The translations under genes and the position numbers were made by a program. Shown here in pieces: positions 45,672 to 57,596 of a stretch of DNA of 64,000 bases. The notes below the pieces were generated by a model. The model had not been told where the DNA came from, did no database searches, and was given only the letters and a program-made list of their open reading frames with translations. The DNA lies in NCBI RefSeq assembly GCF_000264995.1, contig NW_006767439.1:962961-1026960 (forward strand), in the 5' to 3' direction. Within the stretch, counting starts at the first letter, position 1; the number at the start of each line of letters is the position of its first letter. Source of the stretch: Punctularia strigosozonata HHB-11173 SS5 (Eukaryota > Basidiomycota > Agaricomycetes > Corticiales > Punctulariaceae).

Positions 45672-46931
45672 TTTCGAGCAAGGCCAAGATTGTGCGAGTA
45701 TCCGTAGATGATCAAAAGAATAGACTTATGCAAATCAGGCAGAAAAATTGCCTTCATGTACAGCCAGGAGTCACTTCCGAGAGACAAAGGGACGAGCACC
45801 TCTACAAAGGATGCAAAGCAAAGCACGGAAGAAGACAAAGAACGGCAAACGAAGCGCATTGAATTTGTACCCACGCTTCACGTGATACCAACATGGCGCG
45901 TTGACGCCGACTTGCACCAGCAGGGTTTTTGGTTCCTTCGCCCATCGAAACGAGAAATCCGAGTTACAAGGACCCCAAAAGACGACTACATGAACTCTTG
46001 AGCCTTGCCTGATATTGCTACTTGGATCCTGAAAATACCCACAGTACTCCGAATTCTCCGAACCTGAGTAAGTATGCTGGTTACTTCCAGTACTTATTGA
46101 GAAACCTGTGTATAAATTGCGCGTTTCATGGGCGAATGGCGCTGCGGACGTTATCTGACGAGAAACCACTGACAGCGTGGCTCGTAAGTACGGCATGCTG
46201 ACCCCCTGTTGCGATCGTTGGAGTCAAACCGTTGCTAGGTGTGAGCCTTCACACTGCGAATAGTCCGGATTTGCTGGGAGCTGATACAATCCACGTTTAG
46301 TTTCTTCCGGCCTAAGTGAGGAATCGTGTATCCGGGATGAATTAGCACGAGCGCGCGCCGTGCCATCCGATAATCCAGCGTGCGACCGGGTGTGTATCCG
46401 CCAGCCCACGCTCGCCGCGCTCGAAGCGCAAGTCTGTTCGGAACAACCCGGTGGGCACACGAATCACCAACGTTGACCTCCTCGAACCACTTTCTCGGCG
46501 TCAATCCGAATCGTGTCTATGAGCTTCCGGTCCCATGGATATCTCGCGCCTTCTCGTCGACATATTTTTGGCACCTCACGAGCCAAGATCATCCTAACTT
46601 CACACGCCGTGTACCTGCAGACGCAATGTACCTGCTCAATGGCCCGAGTATGTGTAGCATGATTCCACGTCGGCCCCGCCCTTGGCGCGTTGAGTCGATT
46701 GCAGCTCCTGGAACGATCCCATGCAGTCCTCGCTGCGCAGTCAGGCCCAGTCCCGCCGGTCCTCACGTTGGCTTATTCCGAAGTGATCGATCGAGGAAAG
46801 CTAGTTTCGGATTCGCACTTATATCGCAGCGAGCCGCGTCGAGCCCCACCTAGCTGACCCGGACCTGACGGGATCGGATCTCTAACATAAGGCGCCGGAC
46901 ATTGCAACGCCCACACTTCTCCCTCCTCAAC
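45672..46931. other. Divergent intergenic region of 1.3 kb
   Basis: Lies between the starts of F-box gene E and the Zn2Cys6 gene. No exons or repeats were recognised; promoters of both genes must be here. Confidence 0.45.
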
Positions 46932-48345
46932 ATGCCTTCTGTAGCTTCTGACGGGTGCAAGAAACGGGCTTCGAATAGAGCGACCGTCGCGGGTATCGTA
47001 GAGGATCACCGCAAGCTTCCTCGTAACCGTGCAACCAAGTCTTGTCTGAACTGTTTCAAATCAAAGAGAATGGTCTGTATCCATATCGTATTGATCTAAT
47101 CTTTACTCACATCACAAACAATAGTGCGATCGGAAACGGCCCTGCACCCGATGCACCCAGCTCGGCTTGGTACGTGTTATTGCTTCACCGCTGCCGAGTT
47201 CTATTAACGGACCTCTGTGTCAGACTGGACTTGTAGGTATTACACATCGCTCTGTGTGCCATGCCGATAATGGTTATAGTGTGTCTATGAAGTCGACGAT
47301 CCTGACCGCACGTGCGCACATGCCATGATCTGACTGCAGTTGATAAGGTTAACGTTTTGTGCTTCTATATTAGACGCGACAATGAAGGGGATATACCCCA
47401 TCTCCAACGTAGGATAGGCGAGCTAGAGAGTATTATTCGCGAGGTGGGCTCGGACACGCCTCTATCGACGCATTCGCTGATGATAGATGTTCAGCTAAAA
47501 AATAAACCGCATCCTCGATGGGCATCTCCATCAGAGCCATTCGATATGGGTGCAGGACTCCGCAATTTGGGCCCTCCAACTCCGTCACCTACTGTTAGCT
47601 CCCGCTCTATTTCAGGGAGCGTGTCTCCACCGACGTGCACGACACCAGCGAGGGGACTTCCTGGCGTCGGTCTACCTCCTGGGGTCGACCAGGAACTGAT
47701 GGTACTTCTCAGGGCGCTGAACCAAGCACCCAGTACCCATTTCGAGGACCCCGCAGGGCCCAGCCAGTTCAACTTTGTCGGCCAAATAGCGGACGATGCA
47801 TGCGGGATCGGATTCGTACAAAACGGCAAACAAGCCGTGTGCGCGTGCGTCACGGAACCTGCCAACTATCACGTACTATTGGAACTCTCACTGCGCCTTC
47901 GTCGCGCTGCCAACATGCTCTCATATTCCGCGCAGCACGCAGGGAGTACGACCTGTCCACTTCTTCAGCGTATCGTCGAGGTGGATGCCTTGATAAAGTC
48001 AGTAGCGTCTTCTGCACCTGCCATCATTTCGCTGCTGATGCTCATGTTAGCGAGACGCTGGGAAACACGCATACGATTCCGTCGTCATCGTTTGCCTACC
48101 CATTTGGTGCAGGTGACGCGAGCCCTGTGTTCGCCGCACACAACCCAACATTGGGCAGCTCGCCGCCAGGCACACCCTCGTACATGCCAAGCGCTGCGGA
48201 TTCCAGCTCGGTCCCAGCGGGCCATCGGCCATTGCAGTCCCCTCAACTGTATAGCTTCCCTTGCCACACTCCACCACGAAGGCAAAACGACTCAGTTTCA
48301 TGGGCTTTGTATAATCAGGACCCACATGTGTTGCATCATGACTGA
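46932..48345 (+). CDS. Zn2Cys6 fungal transcription factor with a 9-nt exon
   Basis: Seven exons (46932-47072, 47125-47169, 47224-47232, 47280-47311, 47374-47443, 47495-47997, 48051-48345) join to about 364 residues. The zinc cluster is spread over four exons: CLNCFKSKRM / CDRKRPCTRCTQLGL / TGL / CVYE, giving the canonical C-x2-C-x6-C-x5-C-x2-C-x8-C. After it come a short leucine-rich helix (HLQRRIGELESIIRE) that could dimerise, then LKNKPHPRW and a Ser/Pro-rich stretch. A second conserved block has a Cys-rich start and NYHVLLELSLRLRRAANML, as in uncharacterised basidiomycete members. It is a DNA-binding regulator; neighbouring P450s or transporters are possible targets but nothing in the sequence proves it. 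Confidence 0.82.
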
Positions 48346-49461
48346 CATAGCTAACATCTTTAGCAGCCTGCCTTCGCATGTATTTAGTGGGTATATATTG
48401 ATATGCACGTACGCTTCACGTCATCCCACCTGCGGAGCAGCGGAACCTGCCCAACGATTCCTTTCTGTGCGCAGGCACCAGTGTGAAATTCCTACAAGGC
48501 CGAAAAGTCCGGTCACTCGTGCCCAGATGTGAGCGTGAACTTGCACGGTCTGGCGGGACCATTGCTGTGGACCTCGACGGGCTGAGAATTCGATATTCAA
48601 GTGGGGAGGCATCACGCGCTGCATTCATTCTTCAGGAAGTTTATGAACGGATTGATGGTTTGTCGAGGGAACAACCGCGTTTCTCCTACCCATCTGGGTC
48701 TAAATTCCGAACACGATGAAGCGCGACGGAAGTTCGCTCGATACCGGCGTACAATCTAACTTTATGCAGAGTGTCGCATCGTTCCCGGGCCTTTCGTTAT
48801 CTGATAACATGAGAAGTTGCAGAGATTACCTCGTGGTATGCCCTATGTGCGAAACGTCCATGCTCGCTTCCTGGGAATATGGTCTCCTGCGAGTGCCTAG
48901 AAACCGGTCGTCCGAGGGTCATTGTAGACCTTAGCAGGCGACCGGTTCTTCTTTAGAGATCCAGGCAGGCACTGCGCACTGTCGAATGTTTCATGAGATA
49001 TCCGGAGATTGGTGGGGGTGAGAGCACCCGAACAGAAATTCCCATGGACTCGAACCCCGGTTGGCAACTTCAACTTGAAGCGTTCGAGATTGCGCAGTAC
49101 CGTAACAAGCCGTATATGTAGCCATAAAGCATGAGGCAGTATCGTACATGCAGGTTATTTGGATTGGGGAACATCGTCGACAGGGGAGAAAAGAAGGGTA
49201 CGCATAAGCTTACAAGCAATTGTCTTACACGGTCACGTGACTTTGTCCCGCTCCGTTCGGGACAACCTGCAGTGTTTGTGCGCGGACCGTCACCACGGAG
49301 AGACCACTAGCTAACGATATATCTCCTGAGGTACACACCGCAACCACTGGAATCGGTGCTTGAAGTCTGTGCATTGTGATTGCCCCCTCTGCGTCACGGT
49401 TGTCACACGAGAAGCGGACACCGCACGCTGAGGTTTCCCCGGAACGTCAGCAGCGTATATT
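48346..49461. other. Intergenic region of 1.1 kb
   Basis: An open frame near 48483-48719 encodes a somewhat protein-like stretch but has no start context or family. Nothing else recognised. Confidence 0.4.
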
Positions 49462-51982
49462 ATGGATCTTGTACTTGGCTTCTTCATAATACGACTACGC
49501 TGAAACTTACGCATGCTATTTAGGAACGGGACGGAAACCCCCTTCTACTCCATTTCGATCTTAGCAATGGTGGTTTTCCGTTTAGGAAGGATATACCGAC
49601 CATCATCGAGGACAGAAGAGGGCTTCTCAACGGTCTCTTGATATTCGATATCCTCCTTCAGTCTGGTGGAATACGAGATGCTCACCTGCTGTACCCACCA
49701 AGGGACCCAGAGTCGCTCTCCCTGCTACTCGATGCTATAACAAACTCCACGTATGACAGCCTCAAAAAGGACTGCCTCGTGTACTTCTTGATCAAGTGGC
49801 ATGAATTCAAGATAGACGGCTCAGGCGGGGATAGGATAAGGGAAGAGATGTTTGTACAGGAACGGTGCATTCCACCTCAGTTCGTGCTCCTCGCGGACGC
49901 GTACTGGTATTTCGATACAGGGTCGGACGTCGAAGTGCGTTCGCCGTGTCCCTTACTGTGCTTGTGAAGTACTGACGTGGCAGCAGCGCGGTGTATCTAT
50001 CCTCTCTGATAGGCGTCTCAACAAGGATTACGCGTCAAAGATCATGCAAACCATCGCCCTCAGCCAGAATCCTGCACCCTTGATCGTCAAATACATCCGA
50101 ACCGCTCGACCACTCCTGACGGAGCCCCCCGACTTGAACTTATATACCGAAGCGCTTCTCGCTGGGTCAAGCAACGGTGTTTTGGACGCGTGGCTTTTCC
50201 AGCGGACGTTCCCCGATTGCAATGAAATGAAGGCGCGGCTCGTTCGAATAATCATCGATTGGTGCTTGACACGTGAGCGTGCACATCCCTACACCGCTTT
50301 CTCGAGCTTGACATCTCTACTCTCCAGCCAAACCGAAAGCGGACGCGCTGAAAACCCTGCTCTCCTTGCCGTTCACGCCTTCAGAACAAGCGACGGTAGA
50401 GGAATTCGCCGTTTCGCCCCCCTCTGAGCTTTCCCCCAAATCACTTGCCGTCCTTCAAGATCTCCTAGTCCTACGCCTCGTTCAAGCAGGCAGGTACACA
50501 GAAGCCGTCAAGCTCGACAGACGCTACCCACCGAGCACTATCACCAGCGAAGTCGGGCGGCGGACGGCCGAAAAACGGCGGCAGATGCTGGACGAGGTAT
50601 TGGCGGTGATGCCCTCTGTCGAACGGCAGATGCTTGACATGGAGCTGGAGCACGAAGGGAACAGCCTGAATGGGAAGAACGACCTGAGCGCGTCGTGGCA
50701 GCACGTCGCAATATCATCCATACCTCGACGTAGCCACGCGCCGCGATTCGGTGGAAGAGTCTCCTTCGGCCGACCAGGCGACTTCCCATACAATCCGGGA
50801 CCCCGTGCTATGGTTCCTGTCGCATTTTCGACAGAGACTGTGCCCTCGCCTTCGCATGGGACGAGTGTCTCGCAGATTGCTGTACCGGAGTCGGATCCGG
50901 CGCTTGCAACATCACCTATTCCTCCTGCTCGTGTTGATGCGAGAGCAGGAACGCCGTGAGTCATCCTTGGAGCGATAATGACCTTCCTTTCGTTAATCTA
51001 TTGTTCTTCTAGTGGCGCTCATGGTCGAAGCGGCAAAAAACCTGCTGCTGCGAAAGCTTTCCTCTACGAAACCGTGGGAAGCGCAAACACGGCGCCCAAT
51101 GCCTTTTATGCGGGCTCCCAGTCCAAGAAGCCTGTTGAACCTCTCGATGTGGCCATGGACGCGCAAGACGAACCGAATGCAAGTCAGCCAGCCGATGCCG
51201 ATCTTGATGAACCGATGGCTGACAGCACACCGCGAGCGACACGGACGGCCGTGGCTGCGCTGGAAGTAGAGGATAGGGACGAGGTTCCCTCCTTTTCTCA
51301 CTCACTGTTCTCGCCGCGTGCGGAGGACGAAGAGGCGCCGCCGGTCATCTCCTCCCGCTCTACCGCCCCTGCTGCAAACGCCGTCGCGCCGCCTTTGGCT
51401 CGCACCGAGTCCGAGCAGATGCAACCCCCGGGGGCGTTTTTCTCAACGCCTCCGCTTCTATCGCAAATGCTACCCGCAGACCTAGGTCCAATTGCGGAAG
51501 ACGAAGAGGTCGTGGTCGCGGACGCGGAAGCTACCTCTAGCAAGAGACCTAGACGAAGCACAGCGGCGAAGACGCCCAAAACGCCTGCGAAGGGCAAGTC
51601 AAAGAGCAAACGGAAGTCGACCATAGACCTCGACAACCTGGATCTGAGCAGGAGCATACCAGGGGCACTCGAGGACGACGGACTATACGGGATCACGGAC
51701 GAGGAAGAGGAGAAGGCCCCAGACAACGTCGGGCCGCTCCCTCGGGCCACGCGGTCAGTGCGCAAAGCTAGGAGCGGCGCATCAGCCACGACTTCGGTGG
51801 CCTCTGACGACGGGAAGGAGGAGAGTGGACCAAGTGTGGCGAGACGCTCGACCAGAAGGAGCTCGAGAGTCAGTGTTGTCCACGAGGACCAGTCGAGTCC
51901 AGAACGGACCACAAGGCGAAGTACACGGTCCACAGCTGCGAAGGCGGAGGGCCGCAATCGGGCTACTAAAAAACGTGCTTAG
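49462..51982 (+). CDS. ELYS-like nuclear pore assembly protein
   Basis: Exons: 49462-49470 (MDL, tentative), 49524-49934, about 49984-50272, 50328-50955 and 51013-51982, roughly 768 residues. The N-terminal 370 residues match the helical ELYS domain pattern: GLLIFDILLQSGGIRDAHLLYPPRDP, DSLKKDCLVYFLIKWHEF, RCIPPQFVLLADAYWYFDTG, and the alpha-solenoid RRLNKDYASKIMQTIALS. The C-terminal half is low-complexity, with basic and acidic patches and KTPKTPAKGKSK-type AT-hook-like stretches, suited to chromatin contact. By family, ELYS recruits the Nup107-160 ring to chromatin or the nuclear envelope. The third exon starts at a CAGCAG acceptor, so one glutamine may be optional. The 9-nt first exon is the weakest part of the model. 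Confidence 0.78.
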
Positions 51983-52221
51983 TGTCTTTGTTGGACTCTT
52001 CTTCCGTGCAGCTTTCCTGTGCGTAGCAGGCTGCGTAGCGACTGCATACACGATGTCTTTGAACCATCGCTCGAAGAAGTATTACGCGAATAAAAGACGG
52101 AAATGGATTCAAAATAATACACCACACGTGGTTCTGCACTCGCCCCTATCTTGTGCTGCGTGCATTATAATAACCTACCAGCATCACAACTTCTCGGCCT
52201 CACCACTTCACGCAGATTATC

Positions 52222-54198
52222 ATGGCTCCAAAGTCTTCAAAGAGAGGGTCATCGGGGAAACTGGTAGAGCTGTCGTCCGAATATCCTCCCGGACATCCCA
52301 TGCGGAAGATGATGGACGACTTACAGAAAAACATAGATAAGATGAAAATGTAAACCCCCAGTGTCAGGGATTTTTTACGCTCCACTCATATGTGACACGA
52401 CAGAGACGTGAACAAACGCGAAGCGTTCCGTGACAAGTACATATCGACGTGTGCATACTGCAAAAAGACCGATGCGGAGAACTGCCAGGCGTGTGGCCGA
52501 TGCCGGTACGTAAGCGACTGAGTTGCTCCCTTCCTCGATTCGAGCTGCTGTATTCCAGGGCAGTGTTTTACTGTTGCAAGGAACACCAGAAACTCCATTA
52601 CAAAGCCCAGCACAAGAGGGACTGCCTTGACTTCAAGGTGATACCCTTCGCTTGGACATTCGACACTGTGTCAGTTAGTGCCTCCAATTGACCCGCATAT
52701 CCCCATACGACTCCTCGCTCACATTTGATTCCTTTTGCTTTCGTACTAAGGCCGAGGACGGGTCAAAAATACGCGCCATGCCCGGTGCTCGGGGTTGGGC
52801 ATGACAAAAACCACGGTGTCGGAGTGTGGGTAGGCACATCGGGTGACATCAGTGGATCGTAGGTCAGACTATCACTCATCCTGTGCGCGTCCCTCACGGA
52901 CTGCGTCGTTTAGGCTACAGCATTCCTTCGAACACGAAGTGAGCATCTATGCGTGTATTTTCCTCGTGAATTGCTTATAAGTGTATGGATAGGTGGACAC
53001 TATTCGGTTGGATGCCATACACGAGCAGCTCTCGCCTGAGTTCCAGGCATGGGCCAACCTGGACAAGATGGGCACAAAGGAGGCCCGAAAGAAGATGGTA
53101 TAGTCAAACGATCAATATCATGCGTACTCGTCCACACGCTCATCGGTTTGGCTTCATCCAGGGAAGCACGCTGCTCACACTCAAGATCATGATTCAAAAT
53201 CGGCGTACGGACGGAAAAGACGTGGTCATCCTCGGAGGGCGGGCGACGATGATGTGCGCCGCGCGATATGCCGAGCACGCGCTGCCCGGGGATAACGTAG
53301 AGGTCGACAACAGTATGCATGGGTACGATCCTTGTCATCCATCCCATCGCTACCTTCGCATCCTGACTCGTCGAATTTTCGCGGTCATTGGTCAGGCGCA
53401 AGATGGCCATGGTAGATATCTGGAAAGACTACCGTGGACGACGCCGGATCAACATTCTGGAGATCAACGGCGTCGTGCGCCCCATGCCCAAGCGCTCGGA
53501 CGACGAGAAGTATGATAAGCACGCGCCGCCGCTCGAAGCACCCCGACCTACGGAGGCACCTTGGCACAAAGTCCTGAACTGGGATTACGGGATCGTCAAG
53601 CTCTCACCAGGTTCGTTCAATATCGTCCACATCCTCACCCTGTCTTAAAGGACGTCTAAGAACCAAAATCTGATTGTTAATTTACCGAATTGTGCAGGTG
53701 ACTATGTCGTCTCCGTGGCCCAATTCAGGATGGGAGACGGCGATACGGAGAAATACGAGTATCAGGCTCTGTGCGGGAGTTTGGCAATGATGAACGTCGC
53801 GATCTTGCCGCACCTGTACCCTGAGGTGGACCCCAACAACGGGACGATGCTCATGATGGCGAGCATGAACCCTTCGAAGATATCGCTGAACCCGAGGCTT
53901 GTCGCCGTGTTCGAGCGCTCTGTACGTCCTCGCATCCTCGTTCCTCGCAATGTTCTTATTGTGGGTTGCGGACACACAGATGATCGAAGACGCGTACGAG
54001 GCCGACCCCCATGGAGAAGGGTGGCTGCCGCGCTGGAAGGGCGCGAAGGGGCAGAAGGGACTCGTGAACAGTCTGTTGACGGACGATACGATGCGCCCGA
54101 TGCTAGAGATGCTTGGTGCGTCGCTAGATGAGGATGGGAAGAAGCAGTTGCAGGAGAGGACCAAAAAGTTGATCGGGAAGGAGCTGCCGTTTATCTGA
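52222..54198 (+). CDS. MYND zinc-finger protein
   Basis: Eight exons (52222-52349, 52404-52505, 52559-52637, 52993-53097, 53162-53322, 53396-53610, 53698-53921, 53980-54198) keep phase and give 410 residues. The MYND finger spans two exons: CAYC, CQACGRC, FYCCKEHQKLHYKAQHKRDC, with the expected Cys/His ligands. MYND fingers bind Pro-rich peptides. The rest has no recognised domain; it contains LNWDYGIVKLSPGDYVVSVAQFRMGDG and a C-terminal helical stretch ending ELPFI. There is no SET domain, so it is not an SMYD methyltransferase. The 355-nt third intron is several times the local norm and may hide another exon. Confidence 0.78.
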
Positions 54199-54652
54199 CC
54201 CCTTCATATGTACGTTTGTTTGCTTTGAGACTCCACGACTTCCTCGCATTGGCCGATCATCCGCTTCACTTCATTCTCAGTTGAAAAAGGGCACAAACAA
54301 ACCGAAAAAGATATTCATATTGTAGCGCTACCCATACCGCAGAATCGAGCGTGGGTACGGCCACGCCCGTCGACCCGCGCTGTGCATACAACCAGAAGGT
54401 CATTATCCATCCAAGCCCTTGTAGCAGCGGAAGTGACATCTACGGGCGTACATGAGGTACCCTTCGAACATCGAGTGTACTCGCAAGAACGATGGTGAGC
54501 AACAGGTGCCGATGGCACGCCACACAGACTTGCGCTTTCTGCGGGCGCCCCGTCTTTTCGGCGGCGGTGGGATAGTGGATCCGAACCCGCATTTTTTCCG
54601 CATACAATTGGTCGTTGCAGAGGTGAGAGGGGGGGAAACAATGGTTTCCGCC
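54199..54652. other. Convergent gap, nothing recognised
   Basis: About 450 bp between the MYND gene and LSM8. One basic open frame occurs (54403-54603, minus) without family resemblance. Confidence 0.45.
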
Positions 54653-55119
54653 CTAGTACCGGATAGGAGGGAGGGGCTCCGCGCGGACGGTCGAGAGGTC
54701 GACGGATTTGTCGATGGCTTCGTCCAATTCGCCGATGAGCGCTCTACAGTTGTTTTTCAGCGATACTTCGTAGGACAATGCAAGTTTCGCGCACATCATG
54801 TCTCCTTTCACGAGGTACAGTCCCAACGGTACTTCCTCAACGCCTTCATCCGTGCTGTATATTCGCTCCGTCGAATCGGACAGCACCACGTTCGATTTCT
54901 GGTCAAAGCCGGAGAGCGTTCCCTGATAGCATATCAATTGCCTGAATGGATGCGGGTCTCAGTTTCAATCCGGATGGCGAGAGCTCACCACTATCGACCG
55001 ACCATCCTGTAAGACGAGGAGCACGCGTCCTAGTAAGCGTTCGGTATGGGTCAAACTCGCACAATTTTGACACGCAAAATGCGATGCTTACGGTCGACGT
55101 AGCCCTGCAGACTGGACAT
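54653..55119 (-). CDS. LSM8: U6 snRNA-associated Sm-like protein LSm8
   Basis: Four tiny exons (55119-55092, 55029-54989, 54922-54795, 54743-54653) give 95 residues, the normal LSm8 length. It opens MSSLQGYVDR. The Sm1 motif reads VLQDGRSIVGTLSGFDQ with SNVVLSDS following, then VYSTDEGV-type spacing (ERIYSTDEGVEEVPLGLY), and Sm2 is LYLVKGDMIALIGELDE. The GxL-FDQ signature and the C-terminal LSTVRAEPLPP separate LSm8 from LSm1. It forms the nuclear LSm2-8 ring that binds the U6 3' end for splicing. A longer open frame exists if the second and third introns are ignored, but only the spliced form matches the family. Confidence 0.93.
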
Positions 55120-55460
55120 AGTATGCCCTACGCAGAGCGTCGGAGTTGATTGACCGAGTGTGTGATCGAACGCAGGAAAGGATGATGGAGACAAGCCGCA
55201 CAACCGCGTCTTGTTCCCGCCATCCCGCGCGCGGCGCTGCTTTACCTGTTTCATCCGCCCGTAACGTCGCGCTAACGCCCCGCTCGTTATTATAGCGCAC
55301 GCTTCCCATTAGTCGATACTAGCCGTCATTCCGTAACCCCTGCCGCTCCTTCGTTTTAACTCCCACCTCTCCCTGGTGTTCCGCCCCATACCTCCTTCTC
55401 CCTCGAACTCCTACCTTCATCGTCGACTTGCACTCGAACATCGCGCCCTTGACGATAGAT
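55120..55460. promoter_or_regulatory. Divergent promoter region, LSM8 and sugar-phosphate transporter
   Basis: 341 bp between start codons. Pyrimidine-rich near 55340-55440 on the transporter side; no TATA box. Confidence 0.45.
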
Positions 55461-56923
55461 ATGGCACCTCTCACCGACAACGACCTCGAGAAGGTCGAAA
55501 TGTCCCCCACCCAGCGCGAGTTCCCTGCACAGAACCGTCATTTATCACCCAAGAACGAGGACAACGACCCCCTTGCGTCGCCTCTGCCTTCGCCTGTGTC
55601 CGCCTCGGCGCCCAAACCCGCCAAACCGACGCTTTCGGCGACTATGATCATTCCCGTTTGGATCGCTCTCAGCTCGGCGGTGATCATCTACAACAACTAC
55701 ATCTACAACACGATAGGTTTCAAGTACCCCGTGTTCCTGGTGACATGGCACCTTACGTTCGCTGTGAGTATCCTCCCTTGGCGATGTGTTGCTATGTCGT
55801 CGCGGATACGAGTAGGAGGCTTGGGTATTGCTGGTTCGTTATCGTTCTATGGCCTGCGGCCAGGAATATATCTGCTTCGACTGTCGAACTTCGAGCGTTG
55901 CCACATTTAGCGCATCCCCCTCATCCGTTCACATATGCTGATGATGTCCCTTCGCTGTCGTAGGCCATCGGCACTCGCGTGCTCGAGCGGACCACACACC
56001 TCCTCGACGGCGCGAAGGATGTACACATGACGAAGGACATGTTCACGCGCTCGATCCTGCCCATCGGCCTCCTCTTCAGCGCGTCGCTCATCCTCTCCAA
56101 CACCGCCTACCTCTATCTCTCCGTCGCCTACATCCAGATGCTCAAGGCCTTCACGCCCGTCGCGATTCTCCTCATCTCCTGGACGTTCCGCATCCAGGAG
56201 CCGAACCGGAAACTGGCCGTGATCGTGTTCATGATCTCGACCGGCGTTGCGCTCGCGTCCCGCGGCGAGCTCCGCTTCAACCTGATCGGGTTCATCACCC
56301 AGGCCGCTGCCGTCGCGTTCGAGGCGTCTCGGCTCGTGATGATCCAGATCCTCCTGCACGGGATGAAGATGGACCCGCTCGTCTCGCTGCACTACTACGC
56401 GCCAGTGTGCGCCGTGATCAACATCCTCGTGATTCCGTTCACGGAAGGCCTCGCGCCTTTCTACGCTATCTGGGAGGGTGCGTCGCAGCATGTCCGCGTA
56501 CTGTTATCCTCACTTAGCTAACACCACCCTCCTTAGGCCAAGTTGGCTTCCTGATACTGCTCAGCAACGCGTCGGTGGCGTTCTTGCTTAATGTCGCCGC
56601 CGTGTTCCTCGTCGGAGTGGGCAGCGGCCTGGTCCTCACCCTCGCAGGCGTGTTCAAGGTACGACGGCGGCGTTCTATGCCCATTCGATGACGCCTTCTA
56701 AATTATGACCTCTCTCCACGTTTACAGGACATCCTGCTCATCACCGGCTCCGTTCTCATCTTCGGCGCTACGATCACACCGCTACAGGTTTTCGGTGGGT
56801 CATCTCACGTTTATCCGAGGTTTCTCCGACCGGTTATTCACCCTCACGCCTTCCTTCTCTTTCGTAGGTTACGCGATTGCTCTTGGCGGACTCATCTTCT
56901 TCAAGACCTCTGGGGGCAAATAG
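55461..56923 (+). CDS. Triose-phosphate/nucleotide-sugar-type transporter (TPT/DMT)
   Basis: Five exons (55461-55763, 55964-56477, 56537-56658, 56728-56794, 56868-56923) give 353 residues. A polar N-terminus of about 60 residues precedes some ten hydrophobic segments. Family marks are IYNNYIYNTIGFKYPVFLVTWHL in the first helices, LSNTAYLYLSVAYIQMLKAFTPVAI in the middle, and the end GYAIALGGLIFFKT, as in fungal TPT-like Golgi or ER antiporters. These move phosphorylated sugars or nucleotide sugars against phosphate or nucleoside monophosphate. The substrate cannot be read from sequence. The first intron (200 nt) is longer than its neighbours. Confidence 0.88.
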
Positions 56924-57596
56924 TCCATCTTGCATGACAAACTAGATTGGCCGCGGGAGTCGGAACGGACTGTTCACATAACTTTGCTCGACTCGGGAGG
57001 CGACGGTGCGCGGTGCGGACTGTACGACTTGGGCGGCATCATCATTCGTGTAGACGTATATCATGAGCTCCTTTGCACATACCACATGAGGTGCATGTCT
57101 TTAGAAAGCCCAGACATGCGCGCAGCTCCGTGCTATCGGAAATATGGGGTTGTGGGGTGTATACTTCAACCTTCGATGGTCAAGGCGTTTCGCGATTTGT
57201 GACTCGTGCCTACCTGTGGTTGGCAAGTCGACTTCCTCTCGATGAGAACGGAGGGCGGCGTTTGGCAGTAGCTTGGTAACGAGACTACATCCATTGGGCA
57301 ATAACTGGACCACGTATGTCGAGCACGCGCCTGTCTCGTCAACAGCTCATGCGCGATGGGCTTCGCCACTGGCCATGGTACGCAGGATGTTCTCACCGCA
57401 TATCCGGTATCAACTTTCTCCCGCATCGGTTATTTAAGGTCGAAGATCCTCAGTGGCCCCTCAGCTTGTTCTTGCGAGATTTACCCGGTGCCAGAGTCCC
57501 CCTCTCCTCCTGTGGTGGGCGATCCTGCGACAGTGCTGGCTATCTCGCGACATTATCACTACCTGGATACATAGCGATCCGGTCGGCTTAGGCGAC
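56924..57596. other. Intergenic region, nothing recognised
   Basis: About 0.7 kb between tandem genes on the plus strand. It contains a 3' UTR and the promoter of the MFS gene; a TATTTAAGG motif lies near 57431. Confidence 0.4.

Noticed and set aside
48483-48719. Protein-like open frame of 78 codons after the Zn2Cys6 gene
   Set aside because: No start context, no splice partners and no family resemblance; kept only as a note.
49040-49095. tRNA-like T-arm (GGTTCGAGTCC on the minus strand)
   Set aside because: The 5-bp T stem does not pair and no D or anticodon arm can be drawn.
54403-54603. Basic Cys-containing open frame downstream of LSM8
   Set aside because: The cysteines do not follow a zinc-finger spacing, and it lies in a convergent 3' gap.
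54653-54937. Unspliced 94-codon reading of LSM8
   Set aside because: It runs through an intron and inserts residues in the Sm2 motif; the four-exon model fits LSm8 length and sequence.
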